Shown here: positions 8,943-17,207 of the stretch, one piece after another
How the letters are laid out: the number at the start of each line of letters is the position of its first letter
Numbering within the stretch: the first letter of the stretch is position 1
Source: Candidatus Phosphoribacter hodrii
Lineage (GTDB): Bacteria; Actinomycetota; Actinomycetes; Actinomycetales; Dermatophilaceae
NCBI GenBank assembly: GCA_016707175.1
Contig: JADJIB010000002.1
Span: 310,001 to 374,000 of the forward strand
Length of the DNA stretch: 64,000 nucleotides
Direction of reading: 5' to 3'
Position numbers and translations under genes: made by a program
Notes under the pieces: model-generated
What the model saw: only the letters and a program-made list of their open reading frames with translations
Told to the model about the DNA's origin: nothing
Database searches by the model: none

Positions 8943-9188
8943 ATGTCGATCACCGCCAGCGAGGCGCGTCGGAACCTCTTTCCGCTCATCGAGCAGGTCA
9001 ATGAGGACCACACGCCCATCGAGATCTCCTCGCGCCGCGGCAACGCCGTGCTCATGTCGCGAGCGGACTTTGACGCGTTGGAGGCCACGGCATACCTCCT
9101 GCGGGTGCCTGCCAACGCGCACTGGCTGCTCGACAGCCTGGCCCAGGCCCGCCAAGGCCAGACGGTCGAGCACGACCTCGCTCGATGA
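8943..9188 (+). CDS. yefM: YefM-family antitoxin
   Basis: This 81-residue Phd/YefM antitoxin begins MSITASEARRNLFPLIEQVN, the typical DNA-binding N-terminal half, and contains SRRGNAVLMSRADFDALEAT. The C-terminal part should wrap around and block YoeB. The stop overlaps the toxin start by four bases (ATGA), normal for this pair and ensuring coupled translation. A short inverted repeat upstream is the probable autoregulatory operator. A GTATGCC-family motif copy (as GGCATAC) lies within the coding sequence. Confidence 0.95.
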   Translation: MSITASEARRNLFPLIEQVNEDHTPIEISSRRGNAVLMSRADFDALEATAYLLRVPANAHWLLDSLAQARQGQTVEHDLAR

Positions 9189-9442
9189 GGCTGGTCTTCA
9201 CCGCCAACGGGTGGGCTGACTACACCCATTGGCAGACCGCCGACCGGGCCATGCTCAGGCGGATCAACCGGCTGATCGATGAGTCACTGCGCGACCCAAC
9301 CGCGGGAATCGGCAAACCTGAGCGGCTGCGGCACCTGCTTGCCGGGGCGTGGTCCCGACGGATCAACGACGAACACCGGTTGGTCTACCTCGTGGACGGC
9401 GAGGACCTGGTCATCCTGACCGCCCGCTTCCATTACGAATAG
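9185..9442 (+). CDS. yoeB: YoeB mRNA interferase toxin
   Basis: YoeB is a ribosome-dependent endoribonuclease that cuts mRNA in the A site. The 85-residue protein keeps all catalytic residues at the same numbers as E. coli YoeB: Glu46 (KPERL), Arg65 (EHRLVY) and the terminal His83-Tyr84 (FHYE). It therefore appears active. The partner yefM overlaps upstream. The stop is 16 bases from the stop of the convergent amylase gene. Such pairs slow growth under stress and can stabilise nearby DNA. Confidence 0.96.
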   Translation: MRLVFTANGWADYTHWQTADRAMLRRINRLIDESLRDPTAGIGKPERLRHLLAGAWSRRINDEHRLVYLVDGEDLVILTARFHYE

Positions 9443-9458
9443 CGGATGTGGACCTCGG

Positions 9459-10934
9459 TCACTGCTTGGCGCCGACGTGGATGGCCAGGGCGTCGAGGTT
9501 GCCGACGTCGGCGGTGAACCAGCCGTCGGCCTTGACCGTCACCGTCGGCCCGGTGCACGTCCCGTTCACGAGCGCGCCGTGCACGACGTCGCAATAGGTG
9601 CCGGGCGGCATACGCGATTGGAAGGATCGACCGGCGAGCGGTGAGGTCGCGTTGTTGATGACGACGTAGCCGCGGTCGTCGCGCGCGAAGGCGATCGAGT
9701 TGCCGCTCGGGTCCTCCCACCACAGGTCCACGCCCGTGCCCTTGACGACGTTGTGGAAGCCGACCATGCCCTCGGTCGACTGCCAGCGGTGCTCGCACTC
9801 CCAGCCGTCCGAGCCGCAGACCGTGTCCTTCGTCGTGCCGATCTGATCGGTCGACGGCGGCCCCGCGTCGGGGTCGGTGAAGGCATACGACGACATGACC
9901 GTGGGCTCGCCGTAGGGCCAGGCCAACATGAACACGTTGGCCAGCGCATAGAGCCGCGGCTGCTTGTAGGTCAGCACCTGCGCGCCACCATGCCGCTGCG
10001 TGTCGTGGTTGTCGAGGAACACCCGCGCCACCGTGCCGTCTACTCCCCCAGCGAGATTGCGCAGCGCCGAGATCTTGCCCCATTGGAGCGCCGACCCCAC
10101 CTCGTCGCCGTAGCTGAAGACGAGCACCTTGCCCGACCCCGTGTATTCGGTCATCGAGATCGGCTCGCCGCCCTTGTCGATCACCTCGTAGTAGCGCTCC
10201 ACCGGCGTGCTGAGACGCCCCACGATCGCGGCCATGTCGTCGGCCGACAGGTGCTTGACCGCGTCGACCCGGAAGCCGTCGACTCCCAGCGAGATGAGGT
10301 CGTTGAGGTATGCCGCGATCCGCCCCCGCACATAGTCCGACCCGGTGTCGAGGTCGGCGAGGTTGACCAACTCGCAGGTCTGCACCTGGGCACGGTTCTG
10401 GTAGTCGGAGATGTCGTCGTTGGCTGCGATCCCGCAGTGGTGGAAGTCCTGGGTCTGGTAGATCCCCGGGTAGTCGTAATGCGTCCACGCCGAGCCCGCC
10501 CAGCCGGTGCCCGCATCGCCGCCGGCCATGTGGTTGATGACCGCATCGGCATAGATCTTCACCCCCACCGCGTGGCAGGCGGCCACCATGCCCTGGTATG
10601 CCGCTCGGTCACCTCTGCGGCTGGCGATCTGGTAGCTCACCGGTTGGTAGTCCACCCACCACGGGTTGTTGACGACCTGGGCATGCTCCTGGGCGGGCGA
10701 GACTTGGACCCCGGCATACCCGACCTTGGCCAGCCTTGGGCACTCCGCGCCGACCGAGCGCCAGTTCCATTGGAAGAGGTTGACGATGGTGTCGCGAGGC
10801 AGTTCGGAGCGGGTGCTGGGCGCTCCGACGCCGGTCCCTGAACCCACCGTGCAGCCGGTGACCAGGGCCAGAGCCGCCACAGTCAGCGCGGTGAGGCGAG
10901 CGGCATACCTGCGTCGGGTGCGGGGAGAGCGCAT
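9459..10934 (-). CDS. secreted alpha-amylase, GH13, lipoprotein
   Basis: This 491-residue glycoside hydrolase should cleave alpha-1,4 bonds in starch or glycogen outside the cell. The N-terminus has basic residues, a hydrophobic stretch and the lipobox LVTGC with Cys28, so it is probably lipid-anchored. GH13 motifs visible: ADAVINH, DGFRVDAVKH (nucleophile Asp), YEVIDKGGEP (acid/base Glu) and FLDNHDTQRHGG (stabilising Asp). These forms match the animal/Streptomyces-type subfamilies, and the Arg in DTQRHG may belong to a chloride-binding site. A beta-sheet C domain follows the barrel; no starch-binding domain is seen. Confidence 0.94.
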   Translation of the reverse strand: MRSPRTRRRYAARLTALTVAALALVTGCTVGSGTGVGAPSTRSELPRDTIVNLFQWNWRSVGAECPRLAKVGYAGVQVSPAQEHAQVVNNPWWVDYQPVSYQIASRRGDRAAYQGMVAACHAVGVKIYADAVINHMAGGDAGTGWAGSAWTHYDYPGIYQTQDFHHCGIAANDDISDYQNRAQVQTCELVNLADLDTGSDYVRGRIAAYLNDLISLGVDGFRVDAVKHLSADDMAAIVGRLSTPVERYYEVIDKGGEPISMTEYTGSGKVLVFSYGDEVGSALQWGKISALRNLAGGVDGTVARVFLDNHDTQRHGGAQVLTYKQPRLYALANVFMLAWPYGEPTVMSSYAFTDPDAGPPSTDQIGTTKDTVCGSDGWECEHRWQSTEGMVGFHNVVKGTGVDLWWEDPSGNSIAFARDDRGYVVINNATSPLAGRSFQSRMPPGTYCDVVHGALVNGTCTGPTVTVKADGWFTADVGNLDALAIHVGAKQ

Positions 10935-11143
10935 GCTGGCACGCTACCTCGCGACCTTGCCTTGCGCTTGACCGAGGCACCGCGCCAGCGCCGAGTCAGC
11001 GCTGGGTCCCGACTCTGTGCGGGCCACCGTCGGTGGGTTCTCAGGTTTCACCCGATGCTCGCCTTCCCTTCGGTCGCCGGTCCCCGTCCCGGCACGTGGG
11101 CTCGGTTGGTTAGTGGCACACCCGTAACCCTGGAAGGAACCAC

Positions 11144-12571
11144 ATGTCGATGCGTTCGCGCCTCATCACCACGGCCGCCTGCGTGGCCCTGGCACCCACC
11201 CTGTTCGCTAGCACCGCGCTGGCAGCGCCTGGCTCGACGAGAGGCCCGAGCTCAAGTCAGTCCCCCTACCTCCTCCCCGTCGCCCCCGGCGTCATGAACA
11301 CGGCCCTGCTGTCGGTCGGTGACGCGGCGGACAACGGCTACCGGATGGTGGGCATCCCCGACGGCCTCGGCGCGTTCGACAACGGCGACGGCACCATCAC
11401 CGTGCTGATGAACCACGAGCTGCGCTCCGACCGCGGCATCGTCCGTGCCCACGGCGCTAAGGGCGCGTTCGTGTCGAAGTGGATCATCGAGAAGAAGACG
11501 CTCCGGGTCCTGGAAGGCAGCGACCTGATCAAGCAGGTCGTCCTGGTCAACGGCGACTCGGCGATCGCCCGACTGTGCTCCGCCGACCTGCCCCCGATCT
11601 CGGCGTTCTACAACGCGGATTCCGGTAAGGGCTACAACGGCCGGATCTTCATGGACGGCGAAGAGGACGGCTCGGACGCCAAGGGCCGCGGGTTCGCGCA
11701 CGTGGTCGAGACCGGGATCTCCTACGACTTGCCGTCGCTCGGTCGCTTCGCGTATGAGAATGCGCTGGCCCACCCCAACACCGGGGACGCCACGGTCGTT
11801 GTCGGCACCGACGATTCCACACCTGGCCAGGTCTACGTCTACGCAGGCCAGAAGCGCACCGAGGGCACGCCCGTCGAGAAGGCGGGCCTCGTCGGCGGCG
11901 CCCTCTATGGCATCAAGGTCGCCGGCGGCCTAGACGAGATGAACAACCCCGAGTTCCCGCTGAGCAGCACCTTCTCGTTGGTGCCGCTGGCGGGCGCCAA
12001 CCTGACCGTGTCGCAGTTGCAGGCCGCGTCCGAGGCCGCTGGGGTGACCGAGTTCTGGCGCCCCGAGGACGGCCACTGGGACACGACGAACCCCAACGTG
12101 TTCTGGTTCGCCACGACGGCCAACTTCGATGGGCCGACTCGGCTGTGGAAGGCCACGTTCGTCGACGCCGCACAGCCCGAGTTGGGTGGCACCATCGAGG
12201 CCGCGTTGGCCGGCACCGAGGGTCTGCACATGCTCGACAACCTGACGGTGGCCGACAAGGGCGGGCAGCTGCTCCTGCAGGAGGACCCAGGCAACCAGGA
12301 GTACCTGGCGCGCGTCTACAGCTACAACACCCGGACCGACCGGGTCACGCCGATCCTCGAGCACGACCCCGCCCGGTTCTCAACGGGTGGCTCGCAGTTC
12401 CTCACCACCGATGAGGAGTCGTCCGGCGTCATCGACGTGTCCTCGCTGCTCGGCGAGGGCTCCTACCTGCTGACCACCCAGGTCCACAAGGCGAGCGACG
12501 ACGCCGAGCTCGTGGAGCTTGGTCAACTGCAGCTCGTCCGGGTCGCATGGAAGGACAACGGCAAGGGCTGA
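11144..12571 (+). CDS. secreted PhoX-like / DUF839 protein
   Basis: The 475-residue protein belongs to the DUF839/PhoX-like beta-propeller family, which includes Ca2+-dependent alkaline phosphatases. It has a Sec-type signal peptide ending near ALAAPG (about residue 28), not the twin-arginine signal usual for true PhoX. Family-like segments are TVLMNHELR, GRIFMDGEEDG, YENALAHPNTGDATVVVGTDD, PGQVYVYAGQK and GLHMLDNLTV. Phosphatase activity is only a possibility; the key PhoX ligands cannot be checked by eye. The ATG at 11144 has GGAAGGA upstream; a second in-frame ATG lies two codons later. A strong hairpin follows the stop. Confidence 0.82.
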   Translation: MSMRSRLITTAACVALAPTLFASTALAAPGSTRGPSSSQSPYLLPVAPGVMNTALLSVGDAADNGYRMVGIPDGLGAFDNGDGTITVLMNHELRSDRGIVRAHGAKGAFVSKWIIEKKTLRVLEGSDLIKQVVLVNGDSAIARLCSADLPPISAFYNADSGKGYNGRIFMDGEEDGSDAKGRGFAHVVETGISYDLPSLGRFAYENALAHPNTGDATVVVGTDDSTPGQVYVYAGQKRTEGTPVEKAGLVGGALYGIKVAGGLDEMNNPEFPLSSTFSLVPLAGANLTVSQLQAASEAAGVTEFWRPEDGHWDTTNPNVFWFATTANFDGPTRLWKATFVDAAQPELGGTIEAALAGTEGLHMLDNLTVADKGGQLLLQEDPGNQEYLARVYSYNTRTDRVTPILEHDPARFSTGGSQFLTTDEESSGVIDVSSLLGEGSYLLTTQVHKASDDAELVELGQLQLVRVAWKDNGKG

Positions 12572-12606
12572 GCGCCGATCGATTGACCTGAGTGCGTGAC
12601 GGAGAG

Positions 12607-12660
12607 CGTGACGGAGTGCGTGAGAGGGGGTGATCACCCCCTCAACCGCACTCCGTCACG
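12607..12660. terminator. nested palindromic terminator between convergent genes
   Basis: CGTGACGGAGTGCG (12607-12620) pairs perfectly with its complement at 12647-12660. Inside it a second 20-base perfect palindrome (12624-12643) is centred on TGATCA. The stem also partly repeats as a 12-base tandem on its left. It lies between the PhoX-like gene and the convergent GNAT gene and would work in both directions. Confidence 0.75.
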
Positions 12661-12671
12661 CACTCTGCGTC

Positions 12672-13520
12672 TCAGAGCAGGATGGTGGCGAAGGTGCCGA
12701 CCCGTCGGAACCCGACGGCCTCGTAGGTGGCGATGGCCGGGGTGTTGAAGTCGTTGACGTAGAGGGTCGCCTCGGAGGCGACGCCGCGGAGCACGGCCGA
12801 GGTCACCGCGGCCATGAGCGAGGTCGCCAAGCCCTGACCGCGCAACGCAGGCGCCAGCCACACGCCCTGGATCTGCGCAGCATCGACGCCCACCGACCCC
12901 ACGTCGGCCTTGAAGAGCACGCGCCCCTGATCGACCCACACGTAGGTCCGTCCCGACCGGATCAGCCCGGAGACGACGGCCCGATAGTTCGCTGAGGACC
13001 CGACGAACGGGGGGTAACCGATCTCCTCGGTGAACATCGCAGCGGCCGCCGGAACGACCAGGTCGAGCTCGTCCATCCTGGCCAGCCGCACCCGGGGATC
13101 GATCGCGACCCCCCAGTCCCCCGGATCGACGCCGGTCGACATGAGCAGTTGTTCGCGTCTGATCGTCCGAGCCGGCCCCCAGGCGGGCCCGAGACGCTCC
13201 CACAAGCCGGCGACCTGGTCGACCGGGCCGAAGATCGACGCGCAGTGCCGCCGCCACCGGCGGACCTTGGCGGCGATGGCATCGAGGCTCGCGAGGTCGC
13301 ACTCGACGGGCACCAGATTGGCCGAGGCCCATGCGACCGAGCGCAGGTCTCCGTCCTGGCCGGGGACTCCGAGCAGGGCACCCGGCATCGAGTGCAGGGC
13401 ACCCTCTTCGATCCGGCCGGCGACAAAGCAGTTCGCGGCCGGGTCGCGCGCGCACAACGCCAACGCCTCGTCGCGATCGGCCGGCGTCAGTGCCCGGACG
13501 GGCGTGTGGGTGCGCAGCAC
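12672..13520 (-). CDS. GNAT acetyltransferase with DUF4081 domain
   Basis: This 282-residue protein has an N-terminal DUF4081-like half (ANCFVAGRIEEGALHSMPGALLG) and a C-terminal GNAT acetyltransferase domain with the acetyl-CoA-binding region VWLAPALRGQGLATSLMAAV and a terminal YEAVGFRRVG. The substrate is unknown. In many actinobacteria a homologue directly follows ispG and precedes proS; here both are near but separated by unrelated genes. No strong Shine-Dalgarno sequence stands out. A hairpin ends the gene upstream, so it probably has its own promoter. Confidence 0.88.
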   Translation of the reverse strand: MLRTHTPVRALTPADRDEALALCARDPAANCFVAGRIEEGALHSMPGALLGVPGQDGDLRSVAWASANLVPVECDLASLDAIAAKVRRWRRHCASIFGPVDQVAGLWERLGPAWGPARTIRREQLLMSTGVDPGDWGVAIDPRVRLARMDELDLVVPAAAAMFTEEIGYPPFVGSSANYRAVVSGLIRSGRTYVWVDQGRVLFKADVGSVGVDAAQIQGVWLAPALRGQGLATSLMAAVTSAVLRGVASEATLYVNDFNTPAIATYEAVGFRRVGTFATILL

Positions 13521-13547
13521 GGCATACAGAGTGCCATGCCTGCGCCC

Positions 13548-14099
13548 CTACCGCCCGATTCGAGGTACTCCGGCGTCGCCAGGCAATGCCGAAATACCTC
13601 GAATCGGCGCCCACGGGGCGAAGACTCGGGAGGCGCCCCAGGCCATCGCGAGACCGACACCGGCCATGAGCCCTGCACCGGCGAGGAAGCGAGGCGTTGC
13701 CACATACAGCCCCAGCGGGTCGTTGTCCGCGCTGGCGAAGCGAACCATCGCCATCCCCCAGCCGAGGACTGCGACAACCGCAGCCAGCCGCGCCCAGGTC
13801 GGGACTCGTCGACGCGAGAGGACCGCGCCGCCCACGAGCGTCGACGGCAGGAACACCGCGCCTGCTCCGAGAAAGATGCCCACCCCGACAAGGGCAACGA
13901 GGCGGGTCCACGGCGTGCGTCCGGCCCGGCGAGCGGCGTCCACGACCCCGACCGCCAAGCCGCCAAGCGTGAAGACGACCAGGATGGCCACGGTGCCCGA
14001 CCTAGTCGGTTCCGGATGCCTGGTCAGCAGCATCATGCCGACGCGGGCCACGACGGCGCAGGCCAACCCGGCGAGGCCCCATCGGAGAACCGCTGTCAT
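13548..14099 (-). CDS. small membrane protein of unknown function
   Basis: This 183-residue protein is not recognised. It has about five hydrophobic segments (around residues 5-22, 35-55, 67-90, 103-120 and 138-155) with basic loops such as SRRRVPTW and DAARRAGRTPW. The start ATG overlaps the stop of the SOD-like gene (ATGA), so they are coupled. Its last codons are encoded by a 13-bp hairpin of a type that recurs at 15972. It may be a membrane partner of the SOD-like protein, but that is only a guess from position. Confidence 0.75.
   Translation of the reverse strand: MTAVLRWGLAGLACAVVARVGMMLLTRHPEPTRSGTVAILVVFTLGGLAVGVVDAARRAGRTPWTRLVALVGVGIFLGAGAVFLPSTLVGGAVLSRRRVPTWARLAAVVAVLGWGMAMVRFASADNDPLGLYVATPRFLAGAGLMAGVGLAMAWGASRVFAPWAPIRGISALPGDAGVPRIGR
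13555..13607. terminator. hairpin copy 1 of a repeated stem-loop
   Basis: CCGATTCGAGGTA at the left pairs with TACCTCGAATCGG at the right, with central sequence resembling that of the stem-loop at 15972-16014. It overlaps the last codons of the membrane-protein gene and lies just before the GNAT start on the same strand. Confidence 0.65.
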
Positions 14100-14635
14100 G
14101 GTGTCCACTCCACCGGCAGACAGGCCAGGCGCGGGCCGGCCAGCCCAGTGTCGGGATCGGTCGCGACGGCGTGGATGACGACCGACCGCTGACCCGGCAC
14201 CACCGCGAACGGGACGTGCGACACCGCCGTCGCGTCGCCGGTCTCGTCGATCGTGACATCGAGCCAGACCTCGGTCTGGGCGCTGATCGTGATCGGGTCG
14301 CCGAGGACCTTCGTGTGGTTGTAGTGCCCACCGGCGCGCGAGCCGTCGCCGGCCACACACATGCCCTCGTGCAGATGGGCGCCGTAGGTCTTCCCGACCG
14401 CCGACGCGCCGACGCCGTGCACACGCAATACCGTCGTCGTCGAGTCTCGGTGTGAGACCACGGTGACCTTGGCCGACGCGCCGTCGAAGGCCGACGCCGC
14501 CGCCGGCTGCAGGTCCGAGAGGTTCGCCCCCGTCACCAAAGCGGCAGCGCCCCAGGCGACCGGTATCCCGATGACCACGAGGATCGCAGCAGCCGCGACC
14601 GTTCTGGGAACGCGGCGAGGATTCGACAGACCCAT
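14096..14635 (-). CDS. membrane-anchored Cu/Zn superoxide-dismutase-like protein
   Basis: The 179-residue protein has an N-terminal membrane segment (about residues 14-35) and an exported Cu/Zn-SOD-like domain. The stretch YGAHLHEGMCVAGDG holds the H-x-H copper pair and the disulfide Cys, and GGHYNHTK resembles the bridging-His region. The C-terminal active-site Arg region of true SODs is not obvious, so it may be a structural relative rather than an active enzyme. The ATG at 14635 follows AAGGAG. It is read divergently from an ECF sigma factor. Confidence 0.78.
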   Translation of the reverse strand: MGLSNPRRVPRTVAAAAILVVIGIPVAWGAAALVTGANLSDLQPAAASAFDGASAKVTVVSHRDSTTTVLRVHGVGASAVGKTYGAHLHEGMCVAGDGSRAGGHYNHTKVLGDPITISAQTEVWLDVTIDETGDATAVSHVPFAVVPGQRSVVIHAVATDPDTGLAGPRLACLPVEWTP

Positions 14636-14787
14636 GGTGTTCTCCTTGTGCTGGAGTGGTTCGGCCGGTGCGGCCGGATACCTGAATCGACGGACACCGG
14701 CGGTCGTCGGGCGACACATGACTGTGACGCGAATCTCACACGACCGGCTTGTCGCCCGGGAAGCCGTCCCAGTCGTCTGTCGATGCA

Positions 14788-15333
14788 ATGGAGGCCACTG
14801 CCGTCCCACGAGTGACGCCGATGCCAGACCCGGCCGGCGGGATCGATCCTGCCGGGCTCATCGCCACGCTCTTCCAGGCGGAGGCCGCCCGGCTCACCTC
14901 CCTCGCCCGGTTCTTCGTCGACGACCGAACGGCCGCGGAGGACCTAGTCCAGGAGGCCTTCATCAGGCTTTCGCGCTCGCTCGACCGGATCCGCGACGCG
15001 GAGCGGGCCACGGCATACCTGCGCTCGATCGTCATCAACCTGGCGCGGGACCACAACCGGCGGGGCCTGATGTCTTTCCGACACCGCCCACCCGCCCAGC
15101 CGGACGAACCGTCGGCCGAAGCCACCGCCGCTGACCTGGAGAGTCGTGCCGAGGTCATCGCCGAGCTGCGACGGCTGCCCCTGCGGCAGCGTGACTGCCT
15201 CGTCCTTCGCTACTACCTCGACCTGGGAATCGACGAGATCGCCGCCACTTTGCAGATCTCGCGCAACTCGGTGAAGACCCACCTGCAACGTGGCCTGCGC
15301 ACCATGGAATCCAGTTTGGAGGCTCGACAGTGA
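14788..15333 (+). CDS. ECF-type RNA polymerase sigma factor
   Basis: This sigma factor has region 2 (LTSLARFFVDDRTAAEDLVQEAFIRL, with the expected helix around DLVQEAF) and region 4 with helix-turn-helix (LPLRQRDCLVLRYYLDLGIDEIAATLQ, then ISRNSVKTHLQRGL). It should direct a small regulon, likely including the divergent SOD-like operon. The start is uncertain: ATG at 14788 is used, while an in-frame TTG at 14749 and ATG at 14821 are alternatives and none has a clear Shine-Dalgarno sequence. Its stop overlaps the start of the membrane protein downstream (GTGA), the usual arrangement for a sigma factor and its regulator. Confidence 0.9.
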   Translation: MEATAVPRVTPMPDPAGGIDPAGLIATLFQAEAARLTSLARFFVDDRTAAEDLVQEAFIRLSRSLDRIRDAERATAYLRSIVINLARDHNRRGLMSFRHRPPAQPDEPSAEATAADLESRAEVIAELRRLPLRQRDCLVLRYYLDLGIDEIAATLQISRNSVKTHLQRGLRTMESSLEARQ

Positions 15334-15953
15334 CCACGACCGAGTCGCGCCTACGCGACGCCCTTGCCGACCGGACCGGCCGGCAGCCATCGCCTGACCT
15401 CTTCGAACGCGTTGGCCGGTCGATCGCCGATGACCTGACCCGCCGTGCCCGCCGCCGCCGTGCCGGGTGGGTCGGTGCCGGCCTGACGGTCGTCTGTGGC
15501 GCGGCCCTCATCCTGTTGGTTCCGCGAGACTCGAAAGGACTGATCGTGAACTGGTGGATCCTCGAGGTCGCGACAAACGTGGCCCTGATTGCCATCGCCC
15601 TCTGGCTCGGCCCCTTCATCAAGAGGTTCGGCCGGGCGTATGCCGCTGACGTCTTCTACGACAATCCGCTGACCGGCAAGAGCTACATCGTGCTCACGGA
15701 CGTTGTCTACTACCTCATCTTCACGGCATACATCCTGTTCACGGTGAGATTCGCACCGACGGTCGATTGGGCCAACACGTTCAGTGAGCGCGTCACCGCC
15801 GAGCAGTTGGCGTTCGAGGTGGGGCGGATCGGGGGGATCCTGCTCATCATCGGCATCCTGCATGGACTGAACATCGTCCTCATGCCCGTCCTCGGACGGC
15901 TCTTCTCCCTCAACCGACGACTGCCGAGGGGCGGCGCTCACCCGGAGGGATGA
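15330..15953 (+). CDS. membrane protein coupled to the ECF sigma factor (possible anti-sigma factor)
   Basis: The 207-residue protein has a basic N-terminal cytoplasmic part (about 1-48) and four hydrophobic segments (about 48-62, 72-92, 118-138 and 168-192). It begins with GTG overlapping the sigma stop. An anti-sigma role is suggested by position and the cytoplasmic N-terminus (LRDALADRTGRQPSPDLFERVGRSI), which resembles the start of actinobacterial anti-sigma proteins. The large membrane part is not typical of that class, so the domain make-up is unusual. No zinc-binding HxxxCxxC is present. Confidence 0.7.
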   Translation: MTTTESRLRDALADRTGRQPSPDLFERVGRSIADDLTRRARRRRAGWVGAGLTVVCGAALILLVPRDSKGLIVNWWILEVATNVALIAIALWLGPFIKRFGRAYAADVFYDNPLTGKSYIVLTDVVYYLIFTAYILFTVRFAPTVDWANTFSERVTAEQLAFEVGRIGGILLIIGILHGLNIVLMPVLGRLFSLNRRLPRGGAHPEG

Positions 15954-15971
15954 CCCTCCCCATCAGCCCGG

Positions 15972-16014
15972 TCGAGGTATTCCGCCGTCACCAGACGATG
16001 GCGGAATACCTCGA
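15972..16014. terminator. hairpin copy 2 of a repeated stem-loop
   Basis: TCGAGGTATTCCGCC (15972-15986) pairs perfectly with 16000-16014 around a 13-base loop. The loop closely matches the central bases of the hairpin at 13555-13607. It lies between the convergent membrane-protein gene and ispG and can end both transcripts. Confidence 0.75.
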
Positions 16015-16025
16015 ATCAGCAATTG

Positions 16026-17192
16026 TCAGCTGACAGTCACCGTGGGCGCGCCAGCCCCAGCGTCGCCGTCGACCGGCTCGCCCATCTCCTCGGCCAAGCG
16101 CATGGCCTCCTCGATGAGGGTCTCGACGATCTGGCTCTCGGGCACCGTCTTGATGACCTCGCCCCTGACGAAGATCTGACCCTTGCCGTTGCCCGAGGCC
16201 ACCCCGAGATCGGCCTCGCGAGCCTCGCCCGGCCCGTTGACGACGCAGCCCATGACGGCAACCCGCAAGGGCACGGTCAGCCCCTCCAGACCGGCCGTCA
16301 CCTGGTCGGCCAGCGTGTAGACGTCGACCTGAGCGCGCCCACACGAGGGGCACGAGACGATCTCGAGCTTGCGGGGCTTGAGCCCCAACGACTGCAGGAT
16401 CTGGTTGCCGACCTTGACCTCCTCGACCGGAGGAGCCGACAGCGAGACCCGGATCGTGTCGCCGATGCCGCGTGAGAGCAGCGCCCCGAAGGCGACCGCC
16501 GACTTGATCGTCCCCTGGAAGGCCGGCCCCGCCTCGGTCACGCCGAGGTGCAGCGGCCAGTCGCCCCGCTCGGCGAGCATCTCGTAGGCCTTGACCATGA
16601 TGACCGGGTCGTTGTGCTTGACCGAGATCTTGAAGTCGTGGAAGTCGTGCTCCTCGAAGAGGCTCGCCTCCCAGACCGCCGACTCGACGAGCGCCTCAGG
16701 CGTGGCCTTGCCGTACTTCTCCAGCAGCCGCTTGTCCAGGCTCCCCGCGTTGACGCCGATCCGGATCGACACGCCGGCGGCCTTGGCCCGGCGGGCGATC
16801 TCGCCGACCTGGTCGTCGAACTGGCGGATGTTGCCCGGGTTGACCCGCACGGCGGCGCACCCGGCGTCGATCGCGGCATACACATATTTGGGCTGGAAGT
16901 GGATGTCCGCGATGACGGGGATCTGGCTCTTGCGGGCGATGTCCCCGAGCGCGTCGGCGTCATCCTGGCTGGGGCACGCGACCCGGACGATGTCGCACCC
17001 GGACGCGGTCAACTCCGCGATCTGCTGCAGCGTCGCGTTGACGTCGGCGGTCAGGGTCGTGCACATCGACTGCACCGAGATCGGGGCGTCACCGCCGACG
17101 GCCACCTTGCCCACCTGGATCTTGCGCGACGCTCGCCGCGGAGCGATGACAGGCTGCGAGGGGATGGACGGCATACCGAGAGCGACGGACAT
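16026..17192 (-). CDS. ispG: flavodoxin-dependent HMB-PP synthase
   Basis: IspG (GcpE) catalyses the next-to-last step of the MEP isoprenoid pathway using a [4Fe-4S] cluster. The 388-residue protein has the TIM-barrel start ISVQSMCTTLTADVNAT and the iron-sulfur ligands in SCPSCGRAQVD and MGCVVNGPGE. The start at 17192 (MSVALGMPSIP) matches other actinobacterial IspG proteins; in-frame ATG and GTG codons at 17201 and 17198 are also possible, with AGAGGA close by. A stem-loop terminator follows the gene. The next gene upstream on this strand is a methyltransferase, with a gap of 15 bases or fewer. Confidence 0.97.
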   Translation of the reverse strand: MSVALGMPSIPSQPVIAPRRASRKIQVGKVAVGGDAPISVQSMCTTLTADVNATLQQIAELTASGCDIVRVACPSQDDADALGDIARKSQIPVIADIHFQPKYVYAAIDAGCAAVRVNPGNIRQFDDQVGEIARRAKAAGVSIRIGVNAGSLDKRLLEKYGKATPEALVESAVWEASLFEEHDFHDFKISVKHNDPVIMVKAYEMLAERGDWPLHLGVTEAGPAFQGTIKSAVAFGALLSRGIGDTIRVSLSAPPVEEVKVGNQILQSLGLKPRKLEIVSCPSCGRAQVDVYTLADQVTAGLEGLTVPLRVAVMGCVVNGPGEAREADLGVASGNGKGQIFVRGEVIKTVPESQIVETLIEEAMRLAEEMGEPVDGDAGAGAPTVTVS

Positions 17193-17207
17193 GCCCACCA
17201 TTGTCCT

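Noticed and set aside
11021..11060. Pho box before the PhoX-like gene
   Set aside because: GTTCTCAG and GTTTCACC look like repeats, but the spacing does not fit the 11-base units of actinobacterial Pho boxes.
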